DNA of 64,000 nucleotides from Lysobacter enzymogenes (GTDB lineage Bacteria; Pseudomonadota; Gammaproteobacteria; Xanthomonadales; Xanthomonadaceae): NCBI RefSeq assembly GCF_023617245.1, contig NZ_CP067396.1, positions 124,001 through 188,000 of the forward strand. The letters are read 5' to 3'. A model generated the notes under the pieces. That model saw only the letters and a program-made list of their open reading frames with translations, ran no database searches and was not told the origin of the DNA. The position numbers were made by a program, and so were the translations under genes. This document shows positions 52,404-61,143 of the stretch, one piece after another (the first letter of the stretch is position 1; each line of letters starts with the position of its first letter).

Positions 52404-53027
52404 TCAGCCCCCGCGCCGCGCGATCGAAACCTCGAACCCCGCGATCAACGCCCGCAGCCCGTACTCATAGTCGGCCTCGATGTCGCTCTGGCTCATCACC
52501 GGCTGGGCCTGGGCGAGCAGCGGGTAGCGCTGCGGGTCCGGGCTCATCGGCGCCTGGCCGGGGCCGCGGCCGGCTTCGGTCGCGGCCTGTTCTTCCAGCA
52601 CCCAGCCGACGGTGTAGTAGCTCAGCGAGATCAGCGCGCGGATCGCGTCGGACGCGCTGAATCCGGCCGCGGTCAGGTAGACCAGTTCGGCCTCGACTTC
52701 GCCGAAATCGTGCGGCTGCGGGCGGGTGCCGACGTGGACCCGGGCGCCGTCGCGGTGGGCGAGCAGGCAACGCCGGAACTCGCGCGACTGCGCCGCCATC
52801 CACTCGCGCCAATCGGCGCAGGCGGCCCGGTCCACCGGCCGGTGCCCGGCCAGCATCGCCTCGGCCAGGGCGTCGAGCAGCTCGCGCTTGTTCTTGAAAT
52901 GCCAATACAGGCTGGGCTGCTGCACGCCCAGGTCCTGGGCCAGGCGGCGCGTGGTCAGGCCGTCCATGCCGACCTCGTCGAGCAGCTTCAGGGCGGCCGC
53001 GACCACCGTCTCGCGCTGCAATTTCAT
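52404..53027 (-). CDS. tetR: TetR(A/B)-type tetracycline repressor
   Basis: A 207-residue repressor with the DNA-binding N-terminus MKLQRETVVAAALKLLDEVGMDGLTTRRLAQDLGVQQPSLYWHFKNKR of the true TetR class (TRRLAQ.LGV.QP.LYWH) and the TetR_C ligand domain. It diverges from an MFS exporter gene; between them are two operators close to classical tetO. On tetracycline-like ligand binding it should release both promoters. It may respond to another natural product in this soil-type bacterium. Confidence 0.93.
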   Translation of the reverse strand: MKLQRETVVAAALKLLDEVGMDGLTTRRLAQDLGVQQPSLYWHFKNKRELLDALAEAMLAGHRPVDRAACADWREWMAAQSREFRRCLLAHRDGARVHVGTRPQPHDFGEVEAELVYLTAAGFSASDAIRALISLSYYTVGWVLEEQAATEAGRGPGQAPMSPDPQRYPLLAQAQPVMSQSDIEADYEYGLRALIAGFEVSIARRGG

Positions 53028-53061
53028 GGATGTCGGTCTCCGGCCGGCGGGGCTTGTGTCC

Positions 53062-53106
53062 CTATCGACGATAGATTAGCATCCGCTGCGAATCTATCGC
53101 TGATAG
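53062..53106. promoter_or_regulatory. Two tetO-like operators between tetR and tetA
   Basis: CTATCGACGATAG (53062-53074) and CTATCGCTGATAG (53094-53106) share the arms CTATC/GATAG and lie 32 bp centre to centre, about three helical turns. Classical Tn10 tetO has the same arms around a 3-bp centre. Both divergent promoters would be covered. Confidence 0.85.
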
Positions 53107-53115
53107 GGAAGTGTC

Positions 53116-54570
53116 ATGCACACCCCGATCCAATCGTCTGCCGCCGCGCCGGCCGAATCCGCAGGCTCCGTAAGTCCCTCGAGCCCCTCAGGCCCCGCAG
53201 GCCCTGCCGGGCCGACGCCCGCGGTACCGACCCCGGCCCCGGCCGCCGGGCGCGATCCGCGCGGCGCCGAGGCGACCGCCACGACCCGGTCGCCCGCACC
53301 GGCACCGGCGCCGGCCGCCTCCGGCCTCAACCTCGCCCTGGTCCTGATCCTCGCCACCGTCGCGCTCGACGCCATCGGCATCGGCCTGATCGCGCCGGTG
53401 CTGCCGCAACTGCTCGACGCGTTCGGCGTGCACGCCAACCTGGCCCTGCACGCCGGCGCCCTGACCGCGCTGTACGCGCTGATGCAGTTCGTCTGCGCGC
53501 CGGCGCTGGGCGCGCTCAGCGACCGCTTCGGCCGCCGCCCGGTGCTGCTGTGCTCGCTGTTCGGCAGCGCCGTGGACTACCTGCTGATGGCTTGCGCGCC
53601 GTGGCTGTCGCTGCTGTACCTGGGCCGCGCCATCGCCGGGGTCAGCGGCGCCAGCGGTTCGGTCGCCGGCGCCTACATCGCCGACATCTCCGACGAATCC
53701 CGGCGCGCGCGCCGCTACGGCTGGCTCGGCGCGAGCTTCGGCCTGGGCCTGGTCGCCGGGCCGGTGATCGGCGGGCTGCTCGGCGCGGTGTGGCTGCGCG
53801 CGCCGTTCCTGGCCGCGGCCGCGCTGGCGACGCTGAACTTCGCCCTGGCCTGGCTGGCCCTGCCCGAGCCGCGACGCCCGCGCGCGCCGGCGCCGCCACG
53901 CGCGCGGCCGTCGCTGCGCGAGCTGGCGCCGTGGCATTCGCTGCGCGAACTGGGCCGGCTGCCGGACTTGGCCCCGCTGCTGTGGCTGTACCTGGCGATG
54001 CAACTGGCCGGGCAGGTGCCGGGCACGCTGTGGGCGATCTACGGCCACGACCGCTTCGGCTGGAACCCGACCGCGGTCGGCCTGTCGCTGGCGGCGTTCG
54101 GCATCATCCACTCGCTGTTCCAGGCCTTCGCCACCGGCCGCATCAGCGACCGCTTCGGGCCCTCGCGCACCCTGCTCGGCGGGGTGATCTCCGACGTGCT
54201 GGGGTATCTGGCGTTCGCCTTCGCCCGCAGCGTCGCGACCCTCGCCCCCGGCCTGCTGCTGGCGGCCGGCGGCGGCATCGGCGGGCCGGCGCTGCTGGCG
54301 ATGTCGAGCGAGCGCACCGACGAAGCCCGCCAGGGCGCGCTGCAAGGCGTGCTGGCCAGCCTCGCCAGCCTCGCCGCGGTGATCGGGCCGCTGCTGTTCG
54401 GCGCGATCTACGTCGCCGGCGCCGGCCACTGGGACGGCTGGGTATGGGTGGTCGGCGCGGCGCTGTACCTGCCGTGCGTGCCGGCGCTGCGCAAGCTGTT
54501 GCGCGGTCCGGCGAACGCGTCGGCCGCGCCCGCCGATGCCGCGCCCATCGAAGCCGCGCCCGGCGCTTGA
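53116..54570 (+). CDS. MFS drug exporter, TetA type
   Basis: A 484-residue 12-helix major facilitator. Motif A is GALSDRFGRRP, preceded by ALDAIGIGLIAPVLPQLL, both typical of TetA efflux pumps that exchange tetracycline-Mg for protons. The first 68 residues are an unusual cytoplasmic extension rich in Pro, Ala, Ser and Gly, absent from standard TetA; the ATG at 53116 has a good ribosome site (GGGAAG), so the extension is probably real. Divergent tetR and shared operators support regulated drug efflux. The actual substrate is not certain. Confidence 0.9.
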   Translation: MHTPIQSSAAAPAESAGSVSPSSPSGPAGPAGPTPAVPTPAPAAGRDPRGAEATATTRSPAPAPAPAASGLNLALVLILATVALDAIGIGLIAPVLPQLLDAFGVHANLALHAGALTALYALMQFVCAPALGALSDRFGRRPVLLCSLFGSAVDYLLMACAPWLSLLYLGRAIAGVSGASGSVAGAYIADISDESRRARRYGWLGASFGLGLVAGPVIGGLLGAVWLRAPFLAAAALATLNFALAWLALPEPRRPRAPAPPRARPSLRELAPWHSLRELGRLPDLAPLLWLYLAMQLAGQVPGTLWAIYGHDRFGWNPTAVGLSLAAFGIIHSLFQAFATGRISDRFGPSRTLLGGVISDVLGYLAFAFARSVATLAPGLLLAAGGGIGGPALLAMSSERTDEARQGALQGVLASLASLAAVIGPLLFGAIYVAGAGHWDGWVWVVGAALYLPCVPALRKLLRGPANASAAPADAAPIEAAPGA

Positions 54571-54607
54571 ACGCGTCGGGCCGCGGCGGCGCCGGGCGAC
54601 GCGCGGC

Positions 54608-54955
54608 TCAGGCCTGCACGTACACCCAGGCGCGCCGGCCCGAGGCCAGCTCGGCTTCGACCCGGCGGTAGTCGTCGACTTCGTACTCGTCGGCGTGCGC
54701 CAGTTCCGCCGCGCTGATCGCGAACACCGTGCCGGCGACGCGATCGGCCGCATCGCCGCTGGCGGCGACGATGGGGTGATGGGTTTCGCCGCTGGTGGCG
54801 ACGACCTGCGGGTCGTCGATCTTCACCATCGTGCGGCGGAACCCGACCAGCGCGTCGGGCTCGCCCTGCAGCAGCCGGCCGAAGGTGGCCTGCTGCACCG
54901 CCGGCAGTTGCAGGGTGCCGTAGGAAAACAACAGCTCTTGGTGGGAGTCGCTCAT
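54608..54955 (-). CDS. Gamma-glutamylcyclotransferase/AIG2-like protein
   Basis: A 115-residue protein with the GGCT-like barrel: the N-terminal FSYGTLQ phosphate/substrate loop, and ADEYEVDDYRRVEAELASG, holding the acidic catalytic residue expected in YtfP/AIG2 proteins. These act as cyclotransferases on gamma-glutamyl amines in some species. The ATG is the family-like start. It is the small neighbour of an ATP-grasp enzyme, with gamma-glutamyltransferase a little further on, so three genes of gamma-glutamyl/amide chemistry lie together; whether they cooperate is unproven. Confidence 0.85.
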   Translation of the reverse strand: MSDSHQELLFSYGTLQLPAVQQATFGRLLQGEPDALVGFRRTMVKIDDPQVVATSGETHHPIVAASGDAADRVAGTVFAISAAELAHADEYEVDDYRRVEAELASGRRAWVYVQA

Positions 54956-55045
54956 GACGGCCTGGATACCGGTACGCGCAAGGATGCTGTCGACGCTAAG
55001 CGGCGCCGGCGACGCGCGCAACCGCGGCGCGCCGCCGGCGCAGGC

Positions 55046-56074
55046 TCAGGCCGGCGATGCCGCGGACGCGCGCGATTCGCGCAACCCCGACCAGCGTTGC
55101 GCCAACTGCGCGGCGAACGCGCGCGCCGCCGGCGGATGCGCGGCCAGGTGCAGGAACGGTTCGATGAACTCCAGCTCCATGATCCGCAACGTGCCGTCGA
55201 CGACCACCCCGTCCACGCGCACATAAGCGTGGTCGCGATGGCCGAGCGCGGCGACCGCGTCGAGCGCGCGCCGCGCCGCGGCCAGCACCGGCGCCGGCGG
55301 CTCGGTGAGATCGGCGCTGCCGCCGAAGTAGGTCTGCACGCGATAGTCGCCCTGCGCCGGCTTCTTCAACACCGCATGGCTGTAGACGCCGCCGAAGAAC
55401 AGCAGCGACCACTCGCCGTCCTCGACCACCTGCGGCAGGAACGGCTGGATCAGGTAATCGAGTTCGCGCGGCAGCGCCGCCAGCGCCTCGGCGAAGGCGG
55501 CATCGCCGATGCGCCCGCGCACCGTGTTCCAGGCGCCGCCGCTGACGCTGGGCTTGACCACCACCTCGCCCTGCATCGACGCCAGCGCGGCGTCGAGTTC
55601 GCCGCCGCGCGCGTGCACGGTGGCGACGATCGACACGCCTTGCGCGGCCAGGTCGAGCAGGTAGCGCTTGTCGCTGTTCCACACCAGCAGCGGCAGCGGG
55701 TTGGCGATGGGGCAGCGCAGCGCGTCGATGCGCTGGTACCACTGCAGGAACTCGGTGTAGCGCTGGAAATAGTCCCAAGTGCTGCGCACCAGCAGCGCAT
55801 CGTGCCCGGCCCAGTCGACGGCCGGGTCGCTCCAGATGCGCGGCCGCGCGTGGATGCCGTGCTCGCTCAGCGCGGCGAGCAGGCCGGCGTCGTCCTCGTG
55901 CGGCTGCGGTTGCACGTCGGAGACGACCAAGGCGAGCGACAGCGGCGGATCGAAGACGATGAAGTCGGGCGAGCGCGGATCGGTGGCGGGTTGCCGCGGA
56001 TCGTGCGGGGCGGCATCGTGCAAGGAAGAATCGGGCAGGGTGGAATCGGGCGAAGCAGAAACGACGACGGACAT
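55046..56074 (-). CDS. ATP-grasp family ligase (RimK/glutathione-synthetase-like)
   Basis: A 342-residue enzyme with an ATP-grasp fold: VRSTWDYFQRYTEFL in the N-terminal part, VVVKPSVSGGAWNT (phosphate loop), QPFLPQVVEDGEWSLLFFGG and EFIEPFLHL near the magnesium site. Similar proteins are often called glutathione synthetase-like or hypothetical. It would join an amino group to a carboxyl-phosphate intermediate; the substrates are unknown. GGAGG precedes ATG 56074 by 4 nt, deciding the start. An N-terminal tail of about 35 residues is Ser/Pro/Asp-rich. Confidence 0.85.
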   Translation of the reverse strand: MSVVVSASPDSTLPDSSLHDAAPHDPRQPATDPRSPDFIVFDPPLSLALVVSDVQPQPHEDDAGLLAALSEHGIHARPRIWSDPAVDWAGHDALLVRSTWDYFQRYTEFLQWYQRIDALRCPIANPLPLLVWNSDKRYLLDLAAQGVSIVATVHARGGELDAALASMQGEVVVKPSVSGGAWNTVRGRIGDAAFAEALAALPRELDYLIQPFLPQVVEDGEWSLLFFGGVYSHAVLKKPAQGDYRVQTYFGGSADLTEPPAPVLAAARRALDAVAALGHRDHAYVRVDGVVVDGTLRIMELEFIEPFLHLAAHPPAARAFAAQLAQRWSGLRESRASAASPA

Positions 56075-56470
56075 GGCGCCTCCGAACATGCGGGAGGGCG
56101 CCCTTGCTCGGCATCGCGGACCGAGCGTGGCGGAGCGCAGGCTCCGTCGCAGCACCCCTCGGGCCGGATCGCGCCGCGCCGCGATGGCGCTGCGCAACTG
56201 GACGCATCGCGTGGCGATGCAGGCGCAGTGTTCGATGCGATGCGGCTGGCTGTCAACGCATGAAGCAACGACGGGCGAAAATAGCGAAAGCTTCGCGAGC
56301 GCGGGCGTGGGGGCGCGAAAATTTTTCGCGTTCGCTTGCGACAGGGTTCGTCGTCGTTGCGTTTTCGCGGTCGCAGCTCGCGCAGCTCCTACAATCGCTT
56401 CCTGTAGGAGCTGCGCGAGCTGCGACCGCGACAATATGGCTACGACGCAAGCGACATCCGCATCGCGACC
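56075..56470. repeat. Intergenic region with one perfect 28-bp inverted REP pair
   Basis: A 396-bp gap. 56366-56393 and 56403-56430 are perfect reverse complements separated by 9 bp (units contain GCTCGCGCAGCTCCTACA). The rest (56090-56360) shows no gene, ribosome site or hairpin terminator. Confidence 0.8.
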
Positions 56471-58216
<1,746 letters not shown>

Positions 58217-58430
58217 GGCGGTACTCCCCGGGACAGCCTGCGACGATAGCGCAGGCGCGCGGCCGACCGATGTAGGCCGAAAGTCGAGCGGCGCGAGCTC
58301 CGATGCCGCGACGCGGGGCGCAAGCGCGACCGCGGTCGAACATGAATGCGCGGCCCTCGGGTCTGCCCCAGTTGTGGCGCGCGCATACGGCCACGTAGGT
58401 TGGCTTCCATCCGATGGGAGGGGTTTCGCG

Positions 58431-59396
58431 ATGAACGTGCAGCTGCAACCGACCCAGCTTCAGCCGACCTGGCAAAAACCGCTCGAACCGCTGGCGCCGC
58501 AGCTGCCGTTGAATCCGCCGGTGCCGCAAGGCTCCTATGCGCTGGACCCGAGCTACCACCCGCAGCTGGCCGCGCTGAAGGGCCCGGCCGCCAACGCCGC
58601 GCCGGACCCGACCTCGTTCGACCAGCAACTGCGCGGCCAGGATTCGCAGGCCATCGACCTGGAAATGGCGCAGATCTCGCAGGCGGTCTACAACCCCGAC
58701 ACCCAGACCGTCGGCAACTGGACCCGCCTCGACGACGCCCAGCTGACCCAGGCCGGGATCGACCCCGGCTCGCTGGAGAACAGCGACACCGGCTTCCGCG
58801 CCGGCATCTACACCGACGGCAACGGCAAGTACGTGGTCGCTTACGCCGGTTCCAACGACGTGCAGGACTGGATCACCAACGCACGCCAGGGCATCGGCTG
58901 GGATTCCAAGCAGTACGACCAGGCCGTGCAGCTGGCCCAGGACGCGCAGCAGGCCTTCGGCGAGAACATGGTCATCACCGGCCACTCGCTCGGCGGCGGC
59001 CTGGCCGCGACCGCGGCGCTGGCCAGCGACACCGCCGCGGTGACCTTCAACGCCTCCGGCGTGCACGACGACACCCTGCGCGGACTGGGCCTGGACCCGT
59101 CGACCGCCCGCAACGACGCCGCCGACGGCCAGATCCGCCGCTACAACGTCAGCGGCGAGATCCTGACCGCGGCGCAGGAAGACGTGCCGATCCTCAACGG
59201 CATCCCCGACGCGCCCGGCCACGAGATCAACCTGAAGGACCCGGACCCGCCGAAGGCGCCGGACTTCACCTGGAACCCGATCGAGATGGCCAAGCGCACC
59301 GCCGAGTACGTCGCCGACAAGGCCACCCGCCCCGGCGAGCTGCATGCCATCGGTCCGGTGATCGAGGCGCTGCAGCAGCAGACGCCGTGGCAGTGA
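58431..59396 (+). CDS. Second lipase class 3 protein, candidate effector
   Basis: A 321-residue protein without a signal peptide. A Pro/Gln-rich N-terminus (residues 1-60) precedes an alpha/beta-hydrolase of the lipase_3 class: oxyanion region VVAYAGSNDVQDWITNARQG and nucleophile elbow GHSLGGG (184-190, Ser186). The C-terminal HAIGPV supplies the likely histidine. The ribosome site GGGAGGGG is strong. Two ankyrin-repeat proteins follow directly on the same strand; the first looks like a lipoprotein and the second has a signal-like start. As with the other lipase in this window, absence of a signal with exported partners suggests a contact-delivered enzyme and immunity. Delivery system unknown. 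Confidence 0.85.
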   Translation: MNVQLQPTQLQPTWQKPLEPLAPQLPLNPPVPQGSYALDPSYHPQLAALKGPAANAAPDPTSFDQQLRGQDSQAIDLEMAQISQAVYNPDTQTVGNWTRLDDAQLTQAGIDPGSLENSDTGFRAGIYTDGNGKYVVAYAGSNDVQDWITNARQGIGWDSKQYDQAVQLAQDAQQAFGENMVITGHSLGGGLAATAALASDTAAVTFNASGVHDDTLRGLGLDPSTARNDAADGQIRRYNVSGEILTAAQEDVPILNGIPDAPGHEINLKDPDPPKAPDFTWNPIEMAKRTAEYVADKATRPGELHAIGPVIEALQQQTPWQ

Positions 59397-59446
59397 CGTG
59401 ACCGGGTCGGCTTGGCAGCGGCGCGTACGCTGAGCACAATCGGGCC

Positions 59447-60184
59447 ATGATGCGTACCGCCGCGATCGTTGCGTCGAGCCTGTTGCTGGCCTTGGCGGCC
59501 GCGGCCTGCCGGGGGAATTCGATGGACGATGCGAAGCAGGCCTTTCCCGACGCGCGCAGCGCGCAGCTGGCGCAGGCGGTGGCCGCGGGCGACGCCGCGC
59601 AGGTGCGCGCGCTGGTCGCCGCCGGCGCCGACCCCAACGCGCGCGGCGACCGCGACGTGAACCTGTTGCAGTACGCGATGCTCAAGCAGAGCCCGAAGGG
59701 CCTGGAAGCGCTGCTCGACAGCGGAGCCGACCCGTCCCGCCCGGGGCTCGGCGGCGCCACCGCGATGCACGGCGCGGCCATCGCCAACGATCCGCAGTAC
59801 CTGCAGTTGCTGTTGGCGCATCGCGCCGATCCCGATGTCGCCCATGCCGAAACCGGGCAGACGCCGTTGTCGGAGGCCGCCAGCCCGCGTTACCAGGCGC
59901 AGTTCGCGGCCTTGCTCAAGGCCGGCGCCGATCCCAACCGCGCCGACCGCATGGGCAACACGCCGCTGCACCAGGCGGCCAAGCTCAATGCCACCGCGCA
60001 GGTGCTGGCCTTGCTCGAAGCCGGCGCGGACCCGCGCGCGCGCAACGCCCAGGGCGCGAGTTTCCAGACCTTCCTGTTCAAGCTGCCGGCCGACAAGCTC
60101 AGCGAGCCGGCGCGCGCCGAACGCGCCAAGGTGACGGCGTGGCTGCAGCAGCACGATGTGGCGGTGGAGGACGGCGGGCGCTGA
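59447..60184 (+). CDS. Ankyrin-repeat lipoprotein, candidate immunity protein A
   Basis: A 245-residue protein. The N-terminus is hydrophobic and ends LAAAACRGN; a cysteine at about residue 21 suggests a lipoprotein with a weak lipobox. The rest is five ankyrin repeats, recognisable by LVAAGADPNARGD, LLDSGADP, LLLAHRADPD, LLKAGADPNRADRMGNTPLHQAA and LLEAGADPRARN. It starts 50 bp after the lipase stop. Ankyrin lipoproteins commonly accompany secreted phospholipase effectors and block them in the periplasm; this is inferred here. It is a clear paralogue of the next gene. Confidence 0.88.
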   Translation: MMRTAAIVASSLLLALAAAACRGNSMDDAKQAFPDARSAQLAQAVAAGDAAQVRALVAAGADPNARGDRDVNLLQYAMLKQSPKGLEALLDSGADPSRPGLGGATAMHGAAIANDPQYLQLLLAHRADPDVAHAETGQTPLSEAASPRYQAQFAALLKAGADPNRADRMGNTPLHQAAKLNATAQVLALLEAGADPRARNAQGASFQTFLFKLPADKLSEPARAERAKVTAWLQQHDVAVEDGGR

Positions 60185-60278
60185 GGCGGTTCGCCGGCTT
60201 CGTGCCGCGCTGCGGCGTCCTCGCCGCATTCGCGGGTTAGCATCGGCGCATCTTCCACGCATCGACGCGGAGGCGCGC

Positions 60279-61076
60279 ATGGCCTCGCTCATCCACGGTT
60301 CCCGCCACGCTCCCGTCGCGCGTTCGCTCGCGCTCGCCGCGGCGCGCGCGGTCGCGGCCGCGCTGGGCCTGTGGCTGTGCCTGTCGTCCGCGTCCGCCCA
60401 ACCCGGAGTGCGCGCCATGCAAGCCCGCGAGGTCTTTCCCGCCGCGACCGCGGCCGAACTGGCCGAGGCCGCGGCCAGCGGCGACGCCGCGCGGGTGCGC
60501 GCCCTGGTCGCCGCCGGCGCCGATCCCGATGCGCGCGGCGCGCGCGGCATCACCGTGCTGCAGTGGGCGCTGTACCAGCGCAGCGTCGCCGGATTGCGCG
60601 CGCTGCTGGACGCCGGCGCCGATCCCGCGCGCGGCGCCGACGACGGCGCCACCGTGCTGCAACTGGCGGCGATGGCCGACGATCCGCAGTACCTGCGCGC
60701 GCTGCTCGAGGCCAAGGTCGATCCGAACCTGGCCAACACCGTCACCGGCGCGGGCGCGCTGGCCTCGGCGCTGATGGCCGAGCGCGCCGGCAACTTCGCC
60801 GCGCTGCTCGCCGCCGGCGCCGATCCCGGCCGCGCCGACCGCATGGGCAACACGCCGCTGCACGTGGCGGCCAAGATCAACGAATTCGGCCATGCGCTGA
60901 CCCTGCTGCGCGCCGGCGCCGATCCGGGCGCGCGCAACGCGCAGGGCGTCACCTTCCAGCGCTACATGTTCATGAGCCCGGACCGCCTGCTCAACGCGCG
61001 CACCCGCGGCGAACGCGAGGCGGCGATCGCGTGGCTGCGCGAGCGCGGCGTGGCGGTGGAGAACGCGGCGAAGTGA
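60279..61076 (+). CDS. Ankyrin-repeat exported protein, candidate immunity protein B
   Basis: A 265-residue protein with a long N-terminal hydrophobic signal (ALAAARAVAAALGLWLCLSSASA) and the same run of five ankyrin repeats as the preceding gene (LVAAGADPDARGARG, LLDAGADPARGADD, LLEAKVDPNLANT, LLAAGADPGRADRMGNTPLHVAA, LLRAGADPGARNAQ). GGAGG 6 nt before ATG 60279 fixes the start. Over the repeat part the two proteins are strongly alike, so they arose by duplication. Either two immunity proteins for one lipase, or one aimed at lipases of neighbours. Confidence 0.88.
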   Translation: MASLIHGSRHAPVARSLALAAARAVAAALGLWLCLSSASAQPGVRAMQAREVFPAATAAELAEAAASGDAARVRALVAAGADPDARGARGITVLQWALYQRSVAGLRALLDAGADPARGADDGATVLQLAAMADDPQYLRALLEAKVDPNLANTVTGAGALASALMAERAGNFAALLAAGADPGRADRMGNTPLHVAAKINEFGHALTLLRAGADPGARNAQGVTFQRYMFMSPDRLLNARTRGEREAAIAWLRERGVAVENAAK

Positions 61077-61143
61077 GGGGCGGTGGATTCCGGCGGACGA
61101 GGCAAGACGCGAACGGTCGCGGCGCCGCGCGCGCAGGAACGCT

